Assembly: GCF_001517425.1 (NCBI RefSeq)
Contig: NZ_FBWL01000171.1
Coordinates: 283,698 to 347,697 of the forward strand
Length of the DNA: 64,000 bases
Origin: Clostridium sp. C105KSO13
Lineage (GTDB): Bacteria; Bacillota; Clostridia; Lachnospirales; Lachnospiraceae
Direction: 5' to 3'
Both the position numbers and the translations under genes were made by a program. Below the pieces are notes generated by a model, which was not told the DNA's origin, made no database searches, and worked only from the letters and a program-made list of their open reading frames with translations. Positions 1 through 9,895 of the stretch are shown here, one piece after another. Position 1 is the stretch's first letter, and every line of letters starts with the position of its first letter.

Positions 1-261
1 ACGCTTTTTCGGGACTACAGAGATCATTATCTTTTGAATTGTGAAAAGGGCGAAGAGATTGTAAACGAGTATTACAATATTGCGCCGACAATTGTGAAAA
101 GAATAGACAGAGAAGACAATTCATCTGAAATATATGCCAGAATCTGGCAGGACTATTTAAGTCCCTGTCTTCGGTTGATTGAAGAAGAAAAGAAAGAAGA
201 GTGCAGAGATTTATACAGCGATATGGTCCGGAATTTGGAAAAGAAGTACTTATACTCTTGA
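1..261 (+). CDS. C-terminal fragment of a conserved protein (CFI-box/YY-x-x-AP type tail)
   Basis: The reading frame is open from the first base to a TGA at 259-261, so this is the 3' end of a gene that starts outside the window. The visible 86 residues read in part FRDYRDHYLL, then EYYNIAPTIVKRID. This pattern (FRD, then a YY..AP segment) resembles a small helical tail domain found at the ends of various bacterial proteins whose function is unclear. The last 40 residues are rich in Glu, Lys and Arg. No start codon, signal peptide or catalytic motif is visible. It is closed by a strong hairpin terminator. The family assignment is from memory and tentative; the partial coding status is clear. 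Confidence 0.6.
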   Translation, partial: TLFRDYRDHYLLNCEKGEEIVNEYYNIAPTIVKRIDREDNSSEIYARIWQDYLSPCLRLIEEEKKEECRDLYSDMVRNLEKKYLYS

Positions 262-270
262 TGTAAGGTT

Positions 271-312
271 AATGGTATGGATGTATACAATTTACATTCA
301 TACCATTTTTGT
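271..312 (+). terminator. Rho-independent terminator after the first gene
   Basis: A 15-bp stem is formed by 271-285 (AATGGTATGGATGTA) and 293-307, with one G-T wobble and a 7-base loop, followed by TTT and a GTATGTTTT tract. It lies 10 bases after the stop of the partial gene and upstream of tepA. Confidence 0.8.
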
Positions 313-403
313 ATGTTTTACAGCCCACAATTGGTATAATTCCTGCCCTATCTTCAGATAATACAAAAATAAAAGGCGATTGTATCGGAAAGGCAGGATA
401 AAT

Positions 404-1111
404 ATGGAACAGGATATGAATAACAACCAAGGAAAGGAAATTCAGGAAAAACAGGCGTCAGAAAATGAGGAAATAGAAGACACAGGTACTTTGAGGCTGG
501 GAAAGGAGAAAGACAGACATAATATTCAACTCATCACTATTATCGGTGAAATTGAGGGGCATGAAGCTGCTGCCGGAAATGTAAAGGCCACGAAGTATGA
601 GCATTTAATTCCACGTCTTGCAGAGGCAGAGGACAATGATGAAATAGAAGGAATTTTAATCTTACTAAACACACTGGGGGGCGATGTGGAGGCAGGGCTT
701 GCCATTTCGGAAATGATAGCATCCTTAAGTAAACCTACGGTTTCACTTGTACTTGGAGGAAGTCATTCCATTGGAGGCCCCCTGGCGGTCTCGGCGGATT
801 ATTCTTTCATTGTCCCCACAGGTACTATGATTGTACACCCGGTCCGTTCTACAGGAATGTTTATCGGAGTGATTCAAAGTTACCGTAATATGGAAAGAAC
901 AAAGGATCGAATTACAAAATTCATAGCCGACCATTCCAAAATCACACAGGAACGCCTGGAGGAACTGATGCTGGATTCCACACAGCTTGTGAAAGATGTG
1001 GGGACACTTCTGGTGGGGCAGGAAGCCGTAGACGAGGGCATTATAAGCGAAGTAGGAGGCATCAGCCAGGCTCTGAAAAAACTACACGAAATGATAGAAG
1101 AAACAAAATAA
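404..1111 (+). CDS. tepA: ClpP-like serine protease, translocation-enhancing protein TepA family
   Basis: 235-residue protein of the ClpP/crotonase fold, cytoplasmic and peptidase-like; the family member TepA (YmfB) in Bacillus is linked to spore-protein and secreted-protein handling. The charged N-terminal 45 residues are low complexity. The core has GGDVEAGLAISEMI, then the nucleophile region GGSHSIGG (Ser in HSIGG) and IVHPVR, which carries the catalytic His; these match TepA better than housekeeping ClpP. I chose the ATG at 404, preceded by an AGGA at about 8 bases, over the in-frame TTG at 380. It stands just upstream of the FtsK/SpoIIIE gene, a common arrangement in clostridia. The substrate cannot be inferred. 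Confidence 0.85.
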   Translation: MEQDMNNNQGKEIQEKQASENEEIEDTGTLRLGKEKDRHNIQLITIIGEIEGHEAAAGNVKATKYEHLIPRLAEAEDNDEIEGILILLNTLGGDVEAGLAISEMIASLSKPTVSLVLGGSHSIGGPLAVSADYSFIVPTGTMIVHPVRSTGMFIGVIQSYRNMERTKDRITKFIADHSKITQERLEELMLDSTQLVKDVGTLLVGQEAVDEGIISEVGGISQALKKLHEMIEETK

Positions 1112-1133
1112 ACTTCTAATGTTTCACGAGATA

Positions 1134-1142
1134 TGATATACT
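1134..1142 (+). promoter_or_regulatory. Possible extended -10 promoter upstream of the ftsK/spoIIIE gene
   Basis: TGATATACT at 1134-1142 fits an extended -10 element; no good -35 is visible at the expected distance. It lies about 37 bases before the translational start at 1179. Confidence 0.4.
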
Positions 1143-1178
1143 AAACCCAGTATGTGTAATTATCAAGGGGGAAGTATT

Positions 1179-3605
1179 ATGGCTGCAAAGTCAACAAAAA
1201 AGAGAAAAAACACTAGAAATAAGCCGAAGAAATCCGCTGAAAACAGCGCCTTGAAGGAGGAAATCGCGATACTTTCAGTATTGGCGTTGTGTATACTGCT
1301 GGCAATAGGCAACTTTGGCCTGGGTGGAATTGCGGGGGAGGCAGTTTCCTCGGTCTTGTTTGGATTATTTGGATTTATGGCGTATATTTTGCCTTTTGTT
1401 CTATTTGGTGTGGTTGCCTTTCTTATTTCTAATAAAGGCAACACACATGCTTACATAAAAGCAGGTTCAGCGATTTTTCTGACACTGCTGCTAGCAGCGT
1501 TTTTAGAATTGATTATGAACCCGTATGATTCTGAAGCCAGGTTAATGTCTTATTACAAAGCTTCCAGTCTGCACAAGAATGCCGGCGGGCTTATAGGGGG
1601 CTGTGCAGTAAAATTGCTTTGTCCTCTGATTGGACGTGTAGGGGCATATGTGGTTGTGATTATTCTGATGATTATCTGTGTAATACTGATTACGGAGAAG
1701 TCTCTTCTTTCACCGCTGACTCACAAAGGTATAGAAGCCTATGAGGACGCAAAAAGGCGAAAAGAAGCATCTGCGCAAAAGCGTACTGACAGACAGCAGG
1801 AAAAAGCAGCCAGAAAAGCTAATGAAAGTGCAAAAAGACAGAAGCAAAAGGTGTCTGGTGTGTCCTTTGCTACCACACTGACAAAGAGAAAGTCACCGGA
1901 CTTAAGGGAACTAACGGTATCCGATGCTAAAGATACTAAAGAACCGCCTGCCGGTTCTCCTTTTGAAGACCTTTTGATCAGCCGTCCTGAGCCTGACGTA
2001 GAAATCGCTCCCAGCCAGGCCGACGGGGCAATATATGAAACTGGGAAAAAGCAAAAAACTAAAGAAAGCGCCCGCCAGGTTGCCGCAGAGACAGCTCAGG
2101 TTGCAGAGACCGTAAAAAAGCAGGAGGGGCAGCAAAACGATGGCTACCAAAAGCCGCCCCTGACTTTGCTGAGCCATGGAAAAAAGACCGGAGGTGATTC
2201 AGATGGGCACCTTCGGGCGACGGCTCTGAAGCTGGAACAGACACTCCAGAATTTCGGAGTACAGGTACATGTCACGAATGCCAGTCAGGGCCCTTCGGTT
2301 ACAAGGTATGAAATTCAGCCGGAGCAGGGTGTTAAGGTAAGTAAGATTGTAGGGCTGGCGGATGATATTAAATTGAATCTGGCTGTTACTGACTTGAGGA
2401 TTGAGGCTCCTATTCCAGGGAAAGCTGCTGTCGGAATAGAGGTTCCAAACAGTGAAAATATAGCAGTTATGCTGCGGGATCTTTTGGAATCCAATGGGTT
2501 TAAAAACAGCAAGTCAAGTATTCCCTTTGCGGTTGGAAAGAATATTTCCGGGAAAGTGGTTGTGGCGGATATTGCTAAGATGCCTCATCTTCTTGTGGCA
2601 GGAGCTACCGGATCGGGAAAATCTGTCTGTATCAACACACTGATTATGAGTATCATATATAAATCTGATCCGGCGGATGTGAAGTTGATTATGGTGGACC
2701 CCAAGGTAGTCGAACTCAGTGTCTACAACGGAATACCGCATCTTTTGATTCCGGTCGTCACCGATCCGAAGAAAGCAGCCGGGGCTCTGAACTGGGCAGT
2801 TGCAGAAATGGAAAAGCGGTATAAACTATTTGCAAAATACAATGTGAGAGATTTAAAAGGATTCAATGAGAAGGTTGGCCAGATGGATGCCACAAAAGAT
2901 GGTCCGAAAAGGATGCCTCAAATTGTAATTATTGTGGACGAGCTGGCAGACCTGATGATGGTGGCGCCCGGAGAAGTAGAGAGTGCAATCTGTCGCCTGG
3001 CACAACTGGCAAGGGCGGCAGGACTTCATTTGATATTGGCGACCCAGAGACCCTCCGTCAATGTCATCACGGGATTGATTAAGGCAAATATGCCTTCAAG
3101 AATCGCCTTTTCTGTATCTTCCGGGGTGGATTCACGGACTATTATTGATATGAACGGAGCGGAGAAGCTTCTCGGAAAAGGGGATATGCTGTTTTATCCA
3201 ACAGGCTACCCGAAACCGGTCAGGGTGCAGGGATCTTTTGTCTCAGATAAAGAAGTGCAGAAGGTAGTGGACTACTTAATTCAAAATTGCGAAAATGTTT
3301 CCTACAGTGAAGAGGTGGAAGAGCATATGAACTCCAACACCCCAGGAAGCCAGGTCCCAGGTGCGTCCAATGACGGAGATGAAAGAGATACCTATTTTGT
3401 GGAGGCAGGAAAATTAATCATAGATAAAGAAAAAGCATCTATTGGAATGCTTCAGCGCATGTTCAAAATTGGATTTAACAGGGCTGCCCGTATTATGGAT
3501 CAGCTTGCCCAGTGCAAGGTAGTAGGTCCGGAGGAGGGCACAAAACCAAGAAAGATACTGATGTCAAAGGAAGAGTTTGAACAATACATAAAAGAAAACA
3601 TATAA
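1179..3605 (+). CDS. ftsK: DNA translocase, FtsK/SpoIIIE family
   Basis: 808-residue membrane-anchored ATPase that pumps double-stranded DNA through the division or sporulation septum. Four hydrophobic segments lie in the first ~180 residues, followed by a charged linker (~190-350) rich in Lys, Glu and Gln. The RecA-like motor follows, with Walker A GATGSGKS near residue 475 and Walker [14 protein letters not shown] near 585. The C-terminus has the gamma winged-helix domain (AARIMDQL), which reads KOPS/SRS-type DNA signals. The start at 1179 follows AAGGGGGA; the alternative upstream ATG at 1152 has no site. Length is typical. Whether it acts as FtsK or SpoIIIE cannot be decided from the sequence. 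Confidence 0.95.
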   Translation: MAAKSTKKRKNTRNKPKKSAENSALKEEIAILSVLALCILLAIGNFGLGGIAGEAVSSVLFGLFGFMAYILPFVLFGVVAFLISNKGNTHAYIKAGSAIFLTLLLAAFLELIMNPYDSEARLMSYYKASSLHKNAGGLIGGCAVKLLCPLIGRVGAYVVVIILMIICVILITEKSLLSPLTHKGIEAYEDAKRRKEASAQKRTDRQQEKAARKANESAKRQKQKVSGVSFATTLTKRKSPDLRELTVSDAKDTKEPPAGSPFEDLLISRPEPDVEIAPSQADGAIYETGKKQKTKESARQVAAETAQVAETVKKQEGQQNDGYQKPPLTLLSHGKKTGGDSDGHLRATALKLEQTLQNFGVQVHVTNASQGPSVTRYEIQPEQGVKVSKIVGLADDIKLNLAVTDLRIEAPIPGKAAVGIEVPNSENIAVMLRDLLESNGFKNSKSSIPFAVGKNISGKVVVADIAKMPHLLVAGATGSGKSVCINTLIMSIIYKSDPADVKLIMVDPKVVELSVYNGIPHLLIPVVTDPKKAAGALNWAVAEMEKRYKLFAKYNVRDLKGFNEKVGQMDATKDGPKRMPQIVIIVDELADLMMVAPGEVESAICRLAQLARAAGLHLILATQRPSVNVITGLIKANMPSRIAFSVSSGVDSRTIIDMNGAEKLLGKGDMLFYPTGYPKPVRVQGSFVSDKEVQKVVDYLIQNCENVSYSEEVEEHMNSNTPGSQVPGASNDGDERDTYFVEAGKLIIDKEKASIGMLQRMFKIGFNRAARIMDQLAQCKVVGPEEGTKPRKILMSKEEFEQYIKENI

Positions 3606-3631
3606 AAATGTATATGCAGGGAGGAAAGTGT

Positions 3632-5302
3632 ATGAAAACAGACATTCAAATTGCTCAGGAGGCAGAGATGCTTCCCATTAAGGATGTGGCGGCCGATATT
3701 GGTATTTCGGAAGAGGAACTTGAGTTTTACGGGAAATATAAGGCAAAGTTGACAGATGATTTATGGGATCGAATAAAAGGCCGCAAGGATGGAAAGCTAG
3801 TTCTTGTGACAGCCATCAACCCAACTCCCGCCGGTGAGGGAAAGACTACAACTACGGTGGGACTTGGACAGGCAATGACGAAGCTGCATAAAAAAGCCCT
3901 GATTGCCTTGAGAGAGCCTTCCCTGGGCCCCTGTTTTGGCATCAAGGGCGGCGCGGCAGGAGGCGGGTATGCACAAGTCGTCCCCATGGAAGACTTGAAC
4001 CTGCATTTTACAGGGGATTTTCATGCGATTACTTCGGCAAACAATCTGCTGGCTGCAATCCTTGACAATCATATACAGCAAGGGAATGCACTTCAAATTG
4101 ATCCTCGTCAGGTTGTCTGGAAACGTTGTCTGGATATGAATGACAGGGTTCTGCGCAACGTTGTTGTAGGGCTTGGAAATAAAACAGACGGCATGGTGCG
4201 TGAGGATCATTTTGTTATTACAGTGGCATCCGAAATTATGGCAATTCTGTGTTTAGCCGATGATATGGCCGACTTAAAATGCCGTCTCGGCAGAATCATC
4301 GTGGCCTATAATTTTGCCGGAGATCCTGTCACTGCGGAGGACTTACAGGCCACCGGTGCAATGACCGCACTTCTAAAAGATGCTCTTAAGCCGAATATTG
4401 TACAGACACTGGAGCATACGCCGGCACTTGTGCACGGAGGACCATTTGCAAATATTGCGCATGGATGCAATAGTGTACGCGCAACGAAGATGGCGATGAA
4501 ACTCAGCGACATTGCCATTACAGAGGCAGGCTTTGGTGCAGATCTTGGAGCTGAAAAATTCATGGATATAAAATGCCGCAAAGCAGGTCTTAAGCCAGAT
4601 GCTGTAGTTTTGGTTGCAACTGTGCGTGCTTTGAAGTATAATGGTGGAGCTGAAAAAGGAAATCTCGGTGAAGAGAACCTAAAGGCCCTTGCAAAGGGTA
4701 TTGTAAATCTGGAAAAGCATATAGAAAATATTAAGAAATATAACGTTCCGGTAGTAGTTGCATTGAACTCTTTTGTCACAGATACTATTGCTGAACATGA
4801 ATTTATCCGCGTGTTCTGTGAAGAGCGTGGATGTGAATTTGCACTTTCTGAGGTTTGGGAAAAAGGCGGTGAAGGTGGTCTTCAGCTTGCTCAAAAGTTA
4901 CTTGAGACACTGGAAAAGAAAGAGAACCATTTCCGCCTGCTCTATGAAGACGGATTATCCCTAAAAGATAAAATACAAACAATAGCCAAAGAAATCTACG
5001 GAGCACGGGGTGTTGTGTATGAACCTGCCGCCGAAAAACAACTTGTCAAAATTGAGAATATGGGATTTGGGTCCTTCCCTGTTTGTATGGCGAAGAATCA
5101 ATATTCTCTGTCTGACGACGCAGGGAAATTGGGGCGTCCCAAAGATTTTGACATTCATATCCGGGAGGTCTATGTCAGTGCAGGTGCCGGATTTGTAGTT
5201 GCATTGACAGGAGCCATCATGACAATGCCGGGGCTCCCAAAAGTACCGGCTGCCAACCAGATTGATGTGACAGAGGACAGTAAAATTACCGGTTTATTTT
5301 AA
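3632..5302 (+). CDS. fhs: Formate--tetrahydrofolate ligase
   Basis: 556-residue enzyme that makes 10-formyl-THF from formate, ATP and THF in the cytoplasm. It is the entry step of formate into the C1 pool and into the methyl branch of the Wood-Ljungdahl pathway. The P-loop-like segment [20 protein letters not shown] is at residues ~65-84, followed by [19 protein letters not shown], a family hallmark; the C-terminus [17 protein letters not shown] is also characteristic. The start at 3632 follows GGGAGGAAAG, and the upstream in-frame ATG at 3608 lacks a site. The stop codon overlaps the folD ribosome site, so the two are almost certainly one transcript. Presence alone does not prove acetogenesis. 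Confidence 0.97.
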   Translation: MKTDIQIAQEAEMLPIKDVAADIGISEEELEFYGKYKAKLTDDLWDRIKGRKDGKLVLVTAINPTPAGEGKTTTTVGLGQAMTKLHKKALIALREPSLGPCFGIKGGAAGGGYAQVVPMEDLNLHFTGDFHAITSANNLLAAILDNHIQQGNALQIDPRQVVWKRCLDMNDRVLRNVVVGLGNKTDGMVREDHFVITVASEIMAILCLADDMADLKCRLGRIIVAYNFAGDPVTAEDLQATGAMTALLKDALKPNIVQTLEHTPALVHGGPFANIAHGCNSVRATKMAMKLSDIAITEAGFGADLGAEKFMDIKCRKAGLKPDAVVLVATVRALKYNGGAEKGNLGEENLKALAKGIVNLEKHIENIKKYNVPVVVALNSFVTDTIAEHEFIRVFCEERGCEFALSEVWEKGGEGGLQLAQKLLETLEKKENHFRLLYEDGLSLKDKIQTIAKEIYGARGVVYEPAAEKQLVKIENMGFGSFPVCMAKNQYSLSDDAGKLGRPKDFDIHIREVYVSAGAGFVVALTGAIMTMPGLPKVPAANQIDVTEDSKITGLF

Positions 5303-5313
5303 GGAGGACACAG

Positions 5314-6153
5314 ATGGCAAGGATAATGGACGGAAAATTAATTTCCAGCCAGATAAAAGATGAGCTTAAAGCAGAGGTTGCCAGGATAAAAGAAGAGGGG
5401 GGGCATATATGCCTGGCTGTTGTACAGGTAGGAGATGATCCTGCATCCACTGTATATGTGAGAAATAAAAAGAAGGCCTGTGCATACGTGGGGATTAAGT
5501 CCAGTACATTCAAACTGCCGGAGGAAACCACAGAGGATGACCTTGTGAAGCTTGTCATGAAACTTAATAATGACATAAGTGTCCATGGTATTCTTGTGCA
5601 GCTTCCGCTTCCTTCCCACATCGACGAGGACAAGATTATACGTACGATTTCACCGGACAAAGATGTGGACGGTTTTCACCCGGTCAGTGTGGGACGTCTC
5701 TGGATAGGCGAAAAAGGATTTGTATCTTGTACCCCTGCCGGTATCATTGAGCTTTTAAAGCGTTCGGATATTAAAATCGCAGGAAAGGAATGTGTTATAA
5801 TCGGAAGAAGCAATATTGTGGGCAAGCCCATGGCCGCACTTTTGCTCCGCGAAAATGGAACGGTAACAGTGGCACACTCCCACACAAAAGGGCTGAAAGA
5901 TATTGCAAAAAGAGCAGATATTTTAATTGTTGCTGTCGGGAAAAAACAATTTATCAACTCTGAATATATAAAAGACGGAGCTGTTGTCGTTGATGTGGGC
6001 ATGCACCGTGATGAAAATAATAAGCTTTGCGGAGATGTAGATTACGAAGATGCAGCCTGCAGGGTATCTGCAATTACTCCTGTCCCCGGAGGAGTCGGAC
6101 CAATGACAATAGCCATGCTGATGAACAACTGCGTGGAGACTGTACGCAAATAG
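5314..6153 (+). CDS. folD: Methylene-THF dehydrogenase / methenyl-THF cyclohydrolase
   Basis: 279-residue bifunctional enzyme that interconverts methylene-, methenyl- and 10-formyl-THF, using NADP or NAD. Visible motifs include YVRNKKKACAYVGI with the catalytic Lys, DVDGFHPVSVGRL, the nucleotide-binding GRSNIVGKPMAALLL, and the C-terminal TPVPGGVGPMTIAML. The AAGGAGG at 5301-5306 spans the fhs stop, giving tight coupling with fhs. It consumes or supplies the product of fhs, so the pair forms a complete formate-to-methylene-THF module. Length is normal. The cofactor preference cannot be read safely from the sequence. Confidence 0.97.
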   Translation: MARIMDGKLISSQIKDELKAEVARIKEEGGHICLAVVQVGDDPASTVYVRNKKKACAYVGIKSSTFKLPEETTEDDLVKLVMKLNNDISVHGILVQLPLPSHIDEDKIIRTISPDKDVDGFHPVSVGRLWIGEKGFVSCTPAGIIELLKRSDIKIAGKECVIIGRSNIVGKPMAALLLRENGTVTVAHSHTKGLKDIAKRADILIVAVGKKQFINSEYIKDGAVVVDVGMHRDENNKLCGDVDYEDAACRVSAITPVPGGVGPMTIAMLMNNCVETVRK

Positions 6154-6164
6154 GAGGAAACAGT

Positions 6165-7418
6165 ATGAGGTGTACACATTGTGGTGCCATAATTCCGGAT
6201 GATATGTTATATTGTCCGGAATGCAACATGGAAGTTCAGATTGTGCCAGATTATAATCCGCTGGAAGACATCCTTGCACGTGAAGTGAAGGGGTCTGTTG
6301 AAGACGCCACAAGACAGATTAAGACAGACGATATCAGAAGATACCGCCGGGGAGAAGCACAGGAGTACAATAATTCCACGAGAGTTCTCAGCCAGAACGA
6401 GCTAGATGAAATGCGTTCAAGGAGAAGTGCTGCCGCTCAGGAAAGAAGAGCTGCTTTAGATTCTCAACAAAAAAGGCGCCAGCAAATAGCACGTAAAAAG
6501 CGTCTGGCAAAGAAACGTCGTAAAAGAGCATTGATTATTCTGCTGATTCTTGTTGTCCTGGCAGGTGTATCCGGTTTTTTCCTTTATCAAAATTCTTATG
6601 CAGGACAGATGAACAAAGGAAACCAGGCACTGCAATCCGGAGAATATGCAGCAGCGGAAATCTATTTTAAAAACGCAATTTCTAAAAATGAAAAGAAGGC
6701 CGAGGCCTATACCGGATTATCAAAAGTATATGTTCAACAGGATGATCCGGATGGGGCGGAGGCGGTATTTTTGACAGCAATCAGTTCCCAGCCCTCTAAT
6801 GTGGAGTTGTACAGAGCGGCAATCAATTTCTATATAGATACTGATCAGCTTATCAAAATATCTGAGCTTTTGGACAATTGTGAGGATGATGAAGTTTTAA
6901 AAGAGGTTCGGGCTTACGTATCTAATGCCCCCGAGTTTAGCCTGGAAGAAGGTACATATTCCGAGGTGCAGGAGGTTTCCTTAAGCTCCTCAGGTGAAAC
7001 GATTTATTACACTACAGACGGCTCAGAACCGGACACATCTTCAGAAAAGTATACAGAACCCATCCTTTTACCGGAGGGAGAGACTACTATTATGGCTATT
7101 TCAGTGAACAAGAAAGAAATCCCAAGTCTGACAGTCTCTAAAGTATATACGATTGATATTCCAGTGGCAGATGCGCCGGCGGTCACTCCTTCAACAGGTC
7201 AGTATAATGGGGAGACACAGATTACGATTAATGTCCCCGATGGTTATACGGCGTATTACACACTGGACGGCAGCGAGCCAACTGACGCGTCCGCAAAATA
7301 TGAAGGCCCTATAAATATGCCGGAAGGCCAGACCATGTTCAGCGCGATTCTGGTCAGCAAACAAGGCAAATATACTCAGGTAACAAAACGAAACTATGTT
7401 CTGGATCCAGCAGGCTAG
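6165..7418 (+). CDS. Membrane protein with zinc ribbon, TPR and two chitobiase-like C-terminal repeats
   Basis: 417 residues. The N-terminus carries a zinc ribbon (CTHCG at 3-7, CPEC at about 17-20). A strongly basic stretch (RRQQIARKKRLAKKRRKRA) precedes a single membrane helix, LIILLILVVLAGVSGFFLY, near residues 125-143. This predicts a cytoplasmic zinc ribbon and an exposed C-terminal part. Outside are TPR-like helices (NQALQSGEYAAAEIYFKNAI) and two similar beta modules centred on YYTTDGSEPDTSSEKY and YYTLDGSEPTDASAKY, the pattern of the chitobiase/beta-hexosaminidase C-terminal domain. The ATG at 6165 follows AGGAGGAAAC, 11 bases after folD, so probably co-transcribed. Function unknown; an envelope binding role is only inference. 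Confidence 0.85.
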   Translation: MRCTHCGAIIPDDMLYCPECNMEVQIVPDYNPLEDILAREVKGSVEDATRQIKTDDIRRYRRGEAQEYNNSTRVLSQNELDEMRSRRSAAAQERRAALDSQQKRRQQIARKKRLAKKRRKRALIILLILVVLAGVSGFFLYQNSYAGQMNKGNQALQSGEYAAAEIYFKNAISKNEKKAEAYTGLSKVYVQQDDPDGAEAVFLTAISSQPSNVELYRAAINFYIDTDQLIKISELLDNCEDDEVLKEVRAYVSNAPEFSLEEGTYSEVQEVSLSSSGETIYYTTDGSEPDTSSEKYTEPILLPEGETTIMAISVNKKEIPSLTVSKVYTIDIPVADAPAVTPSTGQYNGETQITINVPDGYTAYYTLDGSEPTDASAKYEGPINMPEGQTMFSAILVSKQGKYTQVTKRNYVLDPAG

Positions 7419-7545
7419 TGCGTTGTCCGTAAAACCCGATACATTAGAAAACATAAAATCACCGTGAAAGAACATGATTTCAGGGAGATTTTTATATTGT
7501 ATTGGATTTTGTACAAGGTTTAACGGAGAATTCACAGTAAAACGG

Positions 7546-7574
7546 TTGCGTTAAAAAATTAACGGTGGTATAGT
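7546..7574 (+). promoter_or_regulatory. Sigma-A-type promoter for the alcohol dehydrogenase gene
   Basis: TTGCGT at 7546-7551, a 17-base spacer, and TATAGT at 7569-7574. It lies about 45 bases before the start at 7620, in the 200-base gap after 7418. No gene is seen elsewhere in that gap. Confidence 0.65.
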
Positions 7575-7619
7575 ATGGTTATTCAGTGAATAGCATGACT
7601 TTAAAGGAGATGAAATTAA

Positions 7620-8801
7620 ATGAGCAGATTTACGTTACCAAGAGACATTTATTACGGAAAAGGAAGTCTGGAAGAACTCAGAAACTTAAAAGGAAAGAAA
7701 GCGGTACTTGTTGTCGGAGGCGGCTCCATGAAGCGTCAGGGATTTCTTGACAAAGCGATAGGATATCTAAAAGAAGCGGGAATGGAAGTTAAGCTTTTTG
7801 AAGGTGTAGAGCCGGATCCATCTGTTGAGACAGTTAGGAAGGGAGCAGAGGTGATGCGTGCTTTTGAGCCCGACTGGATTGTTTCTATGGGTGGGGGGTC
7901 TCCGATTGATGCTGCCAAAGCAATGTGGACTTTCTATGAATATCCGGATGTAACATTTGATGATTTATGTATTCCATTTAACTTCCCTGAATTGAGGCAG
8001 AAAGCAAAATTCGCTGCAATCCCCTCTACTTCAGGTACAGCAACAGAGGTTACAGCATTTTCAGTTATTACAGATTATAATACAGGCGTAAAGTATCCGC
8101 TGGCGGATTTTAATATTACTCCTGATGTGGCAATAGTAGATGCCAATCTGGTCGAGGCTCTTCCTGTAAAACAGGTTGCCTATACAGGGATGGATGCACT
8201 GACTCATGCAATTGAAGCATACGTATCCACTTTGAATTCTCCGTTTACAGATCCACTGGCAATCCAGGCAATTGAGATGGTATTTGATTATCTGCCGGAA
8301 TCTTATAAGGGCAATCAAAATGCAAGAGAGCAAATGCACACTGCACAGTGTCTGGCAGGTATGGCATTTTCCAATGCCCTGCTTGGCATCGTACATTCTA
8401 TGGCCCATAAGACCGGGGCTGCTTTTTCTACGGGACACATTACACACGGATGTGCAAATGCACTGTATCTGCCATTTGTAATCAAGTACAATGCAAAAGA
8501 TCCAGTAGCCGCAAAACGTTATGCCGAAATTGCACGCCGCACGGGGCTTTTAGGCTCGTCTGAAAAAGCTCTGATTAACAGCCTGTGTGAAAAGATAGAT
8601 GCTTTTAATGTGCAGCTTGGAATTCCTAAGACCTTGAAGGAATTTGGAATTATTGAAGATGAGTTCAAAGAAAAGATTTCCCACATTTCTGAACTGGCCG
8701 TAGGGGATGCCTGTACAGGTTCTAACCCGAGAAGCATTACTCCTGCAGAAATGGAGAAATTGTTTTATTGCATTTACTACGGAACAGAAGTGGATTTCTA
8801 A
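7620..8801 (+). CDS. Iron-containing alcohol dehydrogenase (butanol-dehydrogenase type)
   Basis: 393-residue group III alcohol dehydrogenase; members reduce aldehydes to alcohols with NAD(P)H and a bound divalent metal. The cofactor motif GGGSPIDAAKAMW is near residue 97. Metal ligands appear in DALTHAIEAY and in HSMAHKTGAAFSTGHITHG. The C-terminus is complete, and length matches the family (about 380-400). The start follows AAGGAGATG. It has its own promoter and a terminator after it, so it is probably a single-gene unit. The substrate (ethanol, butanol or another aldehyde) is not determined. Its place beside NfnAB and the LDH-family gene suggests a role in disposing of reducing equivalents. 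Confidence 0.93.
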   Translation: MSRFTLPRDIYYGKGSLEELRNLKGKKAVLVVGGGSMKRQGFLDKAIGYLKEAGMEVKLFEGVEPDPSVETVRKGAEVMRAFEPDWIVSMGGGSPIDAAKAMWTFYEYPDVTFDDLCIPFNFPELRQKAKFAAIPSTSGTATEVTAFSVITDYNTGVKYPLADFNITPDVAIVDANLVEALPVKQVAYTGMDALTHAIEAYVSTLNSPFTDPLAIQAIEMVFDYLPESYKGNQNAREQMHTAQCLAGMAFSNALLGIVHSMAHKTGAAFSTGHITHGCANALYLPFVIKYNAKDPVAAKRYAEIARRTGLLGSSEKALINSLCEKIDAFNVQLGIPKTLKEFGIIEDEFKEKISHISELAVGDACTGSNPRSITPAEMEKLFYCIYYGTEVDF

Positions 8802-8853
8802 TTGTAAAGTCTATATTTTTAAAAGATTAAGCAAAATTATACATAACAAGATT

Positions 8854-8884
8854 GGGACAGACATAAAATGTCTGTCCTTGTTTC
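8854..8884 (+). terminator. Rho-independent terminator after the alcohol dehydrogenase
   Basis: Perfect 10-bp stem GGACAGACAT (8855-8864) and ATGTCTGTCC (8868-8877) around an AAA loop, followed by TTGTTTCT. The rest of the 200-base gap to 9005 shows no gene. Confidence 0.85.
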
Positions 8885-9004
8885 TGAGTACAGCCAAGCT
8901 GTTGAAAGCAGGTCGATTCTGTTAAAAAAGAGGACTTGCCAAGGCAATGTTTATGGCGTATTATAAAAATGGTTGCTATTTTAAAAGGCAGAAGGAGGAG
9001 TAAA

Positions 9005-9895
9005 ATGTATAAGATATTAAAGTCAGAAAAACTGGCTGATAAGACTTATCTGATGGATGTGCATGCACCGCGTGTTGCTGCTCATTGTCAGCCGGGTCAA
9101 TTTATAATTGTTAAGATGGATGATAAAGGAGAGAGAGTCCCTCTTACAATCTGTGATTATGACAGAGAAGCAGGAACGATTACAATTGTATTTCAGGCAA
9201 TAGGAGCTTCTACGACTAGAATGATGGAGCTTAAGGCCGGAGACAGCTTTCGTGATTTCGTGGGACCGTTGGGTCAGCCTTCTGAGTTTATCAGCGAAGA
9301 TATTGAAGAGCTAAAGAAGAAAAAGGTTTTATATGTAGCCGGCGGTGTTGGCGCTGCCCCCGTTTATCCACAGGTGAAATGGCTACATAAGCGCGGAATC
9401 CAAGCAGATGTTATTGTCGGGGCCAAGACAAAAGATTTATTAATCCTGGAAAAAGAACTGGAAGCTGTAGCGGGCAATCTGTATATAACTACAGATGACG
9501 GTTCCTATGGACGTTCCGGCATGGTTACTGCGGTTATAGAGGATCTTGTACAGAACGAGGGCAAACACTATGATGTATGTGTGGCTATCGGCCCTATGAT
9601 TATGATGAAGTTTGTCTGTCTGCTTACCAAGAAGCTGAATCTTCCTACAATTGTCAGTATGAATCCGATTATGGTCGACGGAACTGGTATGTGCGGAGCC
9701 TGTCGTCTTCAGGTTGGCGATGAAGTGAAGTTTGCCTGTGTGGATGGTCCTGAGTTTGACGGACATCTTGTGGATTTTGATCAGGCTATGGCGAGAACCC
9801 GTATGTATAAGACAGAAGAAGGCCGCGAAATTTTGAGATTGCAGGAAGGGGACACCCATCATGGTGGCTGTGGTGTCTGTGGAGGTGATAACTAA
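9005..9895 (+). CDS. nfnA: NfnA-type flavoprotein: ferredoxin-NADP reductase subunit alpha
   Basis: 296 residues of the ferredoxin-NADP reductase superfamily. It has an FAD domain (VPLTICDYD), an NAD(P) domain (YVAGGVGAAPVYPQVKW) and a [2Fe-2S] site near residues 226-245 (GMCGACR, then FACVDGPEFDG). With the next gene it makes an NfnAB-like heterodimer that couples NADH, NADPH and ferredoxin by flavin bifurcation; the family is also named sulfide dehydrogenase SudBA. The C-terminus ends in HHGGCGVCGG, an extra Cys pair. The start at 9005 follows AAGGAGGAG; upstream in-frame codons from 8936 look untranslated. It overlaps the next gene by one base (TAATG). Reaction direction is inference. Confidence 0.88.
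   Translation: MYKILKSEKLADKTYLMDVHAPRVAAHCQPGQFIIVKMDDKGERVPLTICDYDREAGTITIVFQAIGASTTRMMELKAGDSFRDFVGPLGQPSEFISEDIEELKKKKVLYVAGGVGAAPVYPQVKWLHKRGIQADVIVGAKTKDLLILEKELEAVAGNLYITTDDGSYGRSGMVTAVIEDLVQNEGKHYDVCVAIGPMIMMKFVCLLTKKLNLPTIVSMNPIMVDGTGMCGACRLQVGDEVKFACVDGPEFDGHLVDFDQAMARTRMYKTEEGREILRLQEGDTHHGGCGVCGGDN

Noticed and set aside
3797..4210. 137-residue minus-strand frame opposite fhs
   Set aside because: Antisense shadow of fhs; no ribosome site or family features.
4306..4779. 157-residue minus-strand frame opposite fhs
   Set aside because: Long but purely antisense to a conserved enzyme, with shadow-type composition (Ser, Ala, Phe rich).
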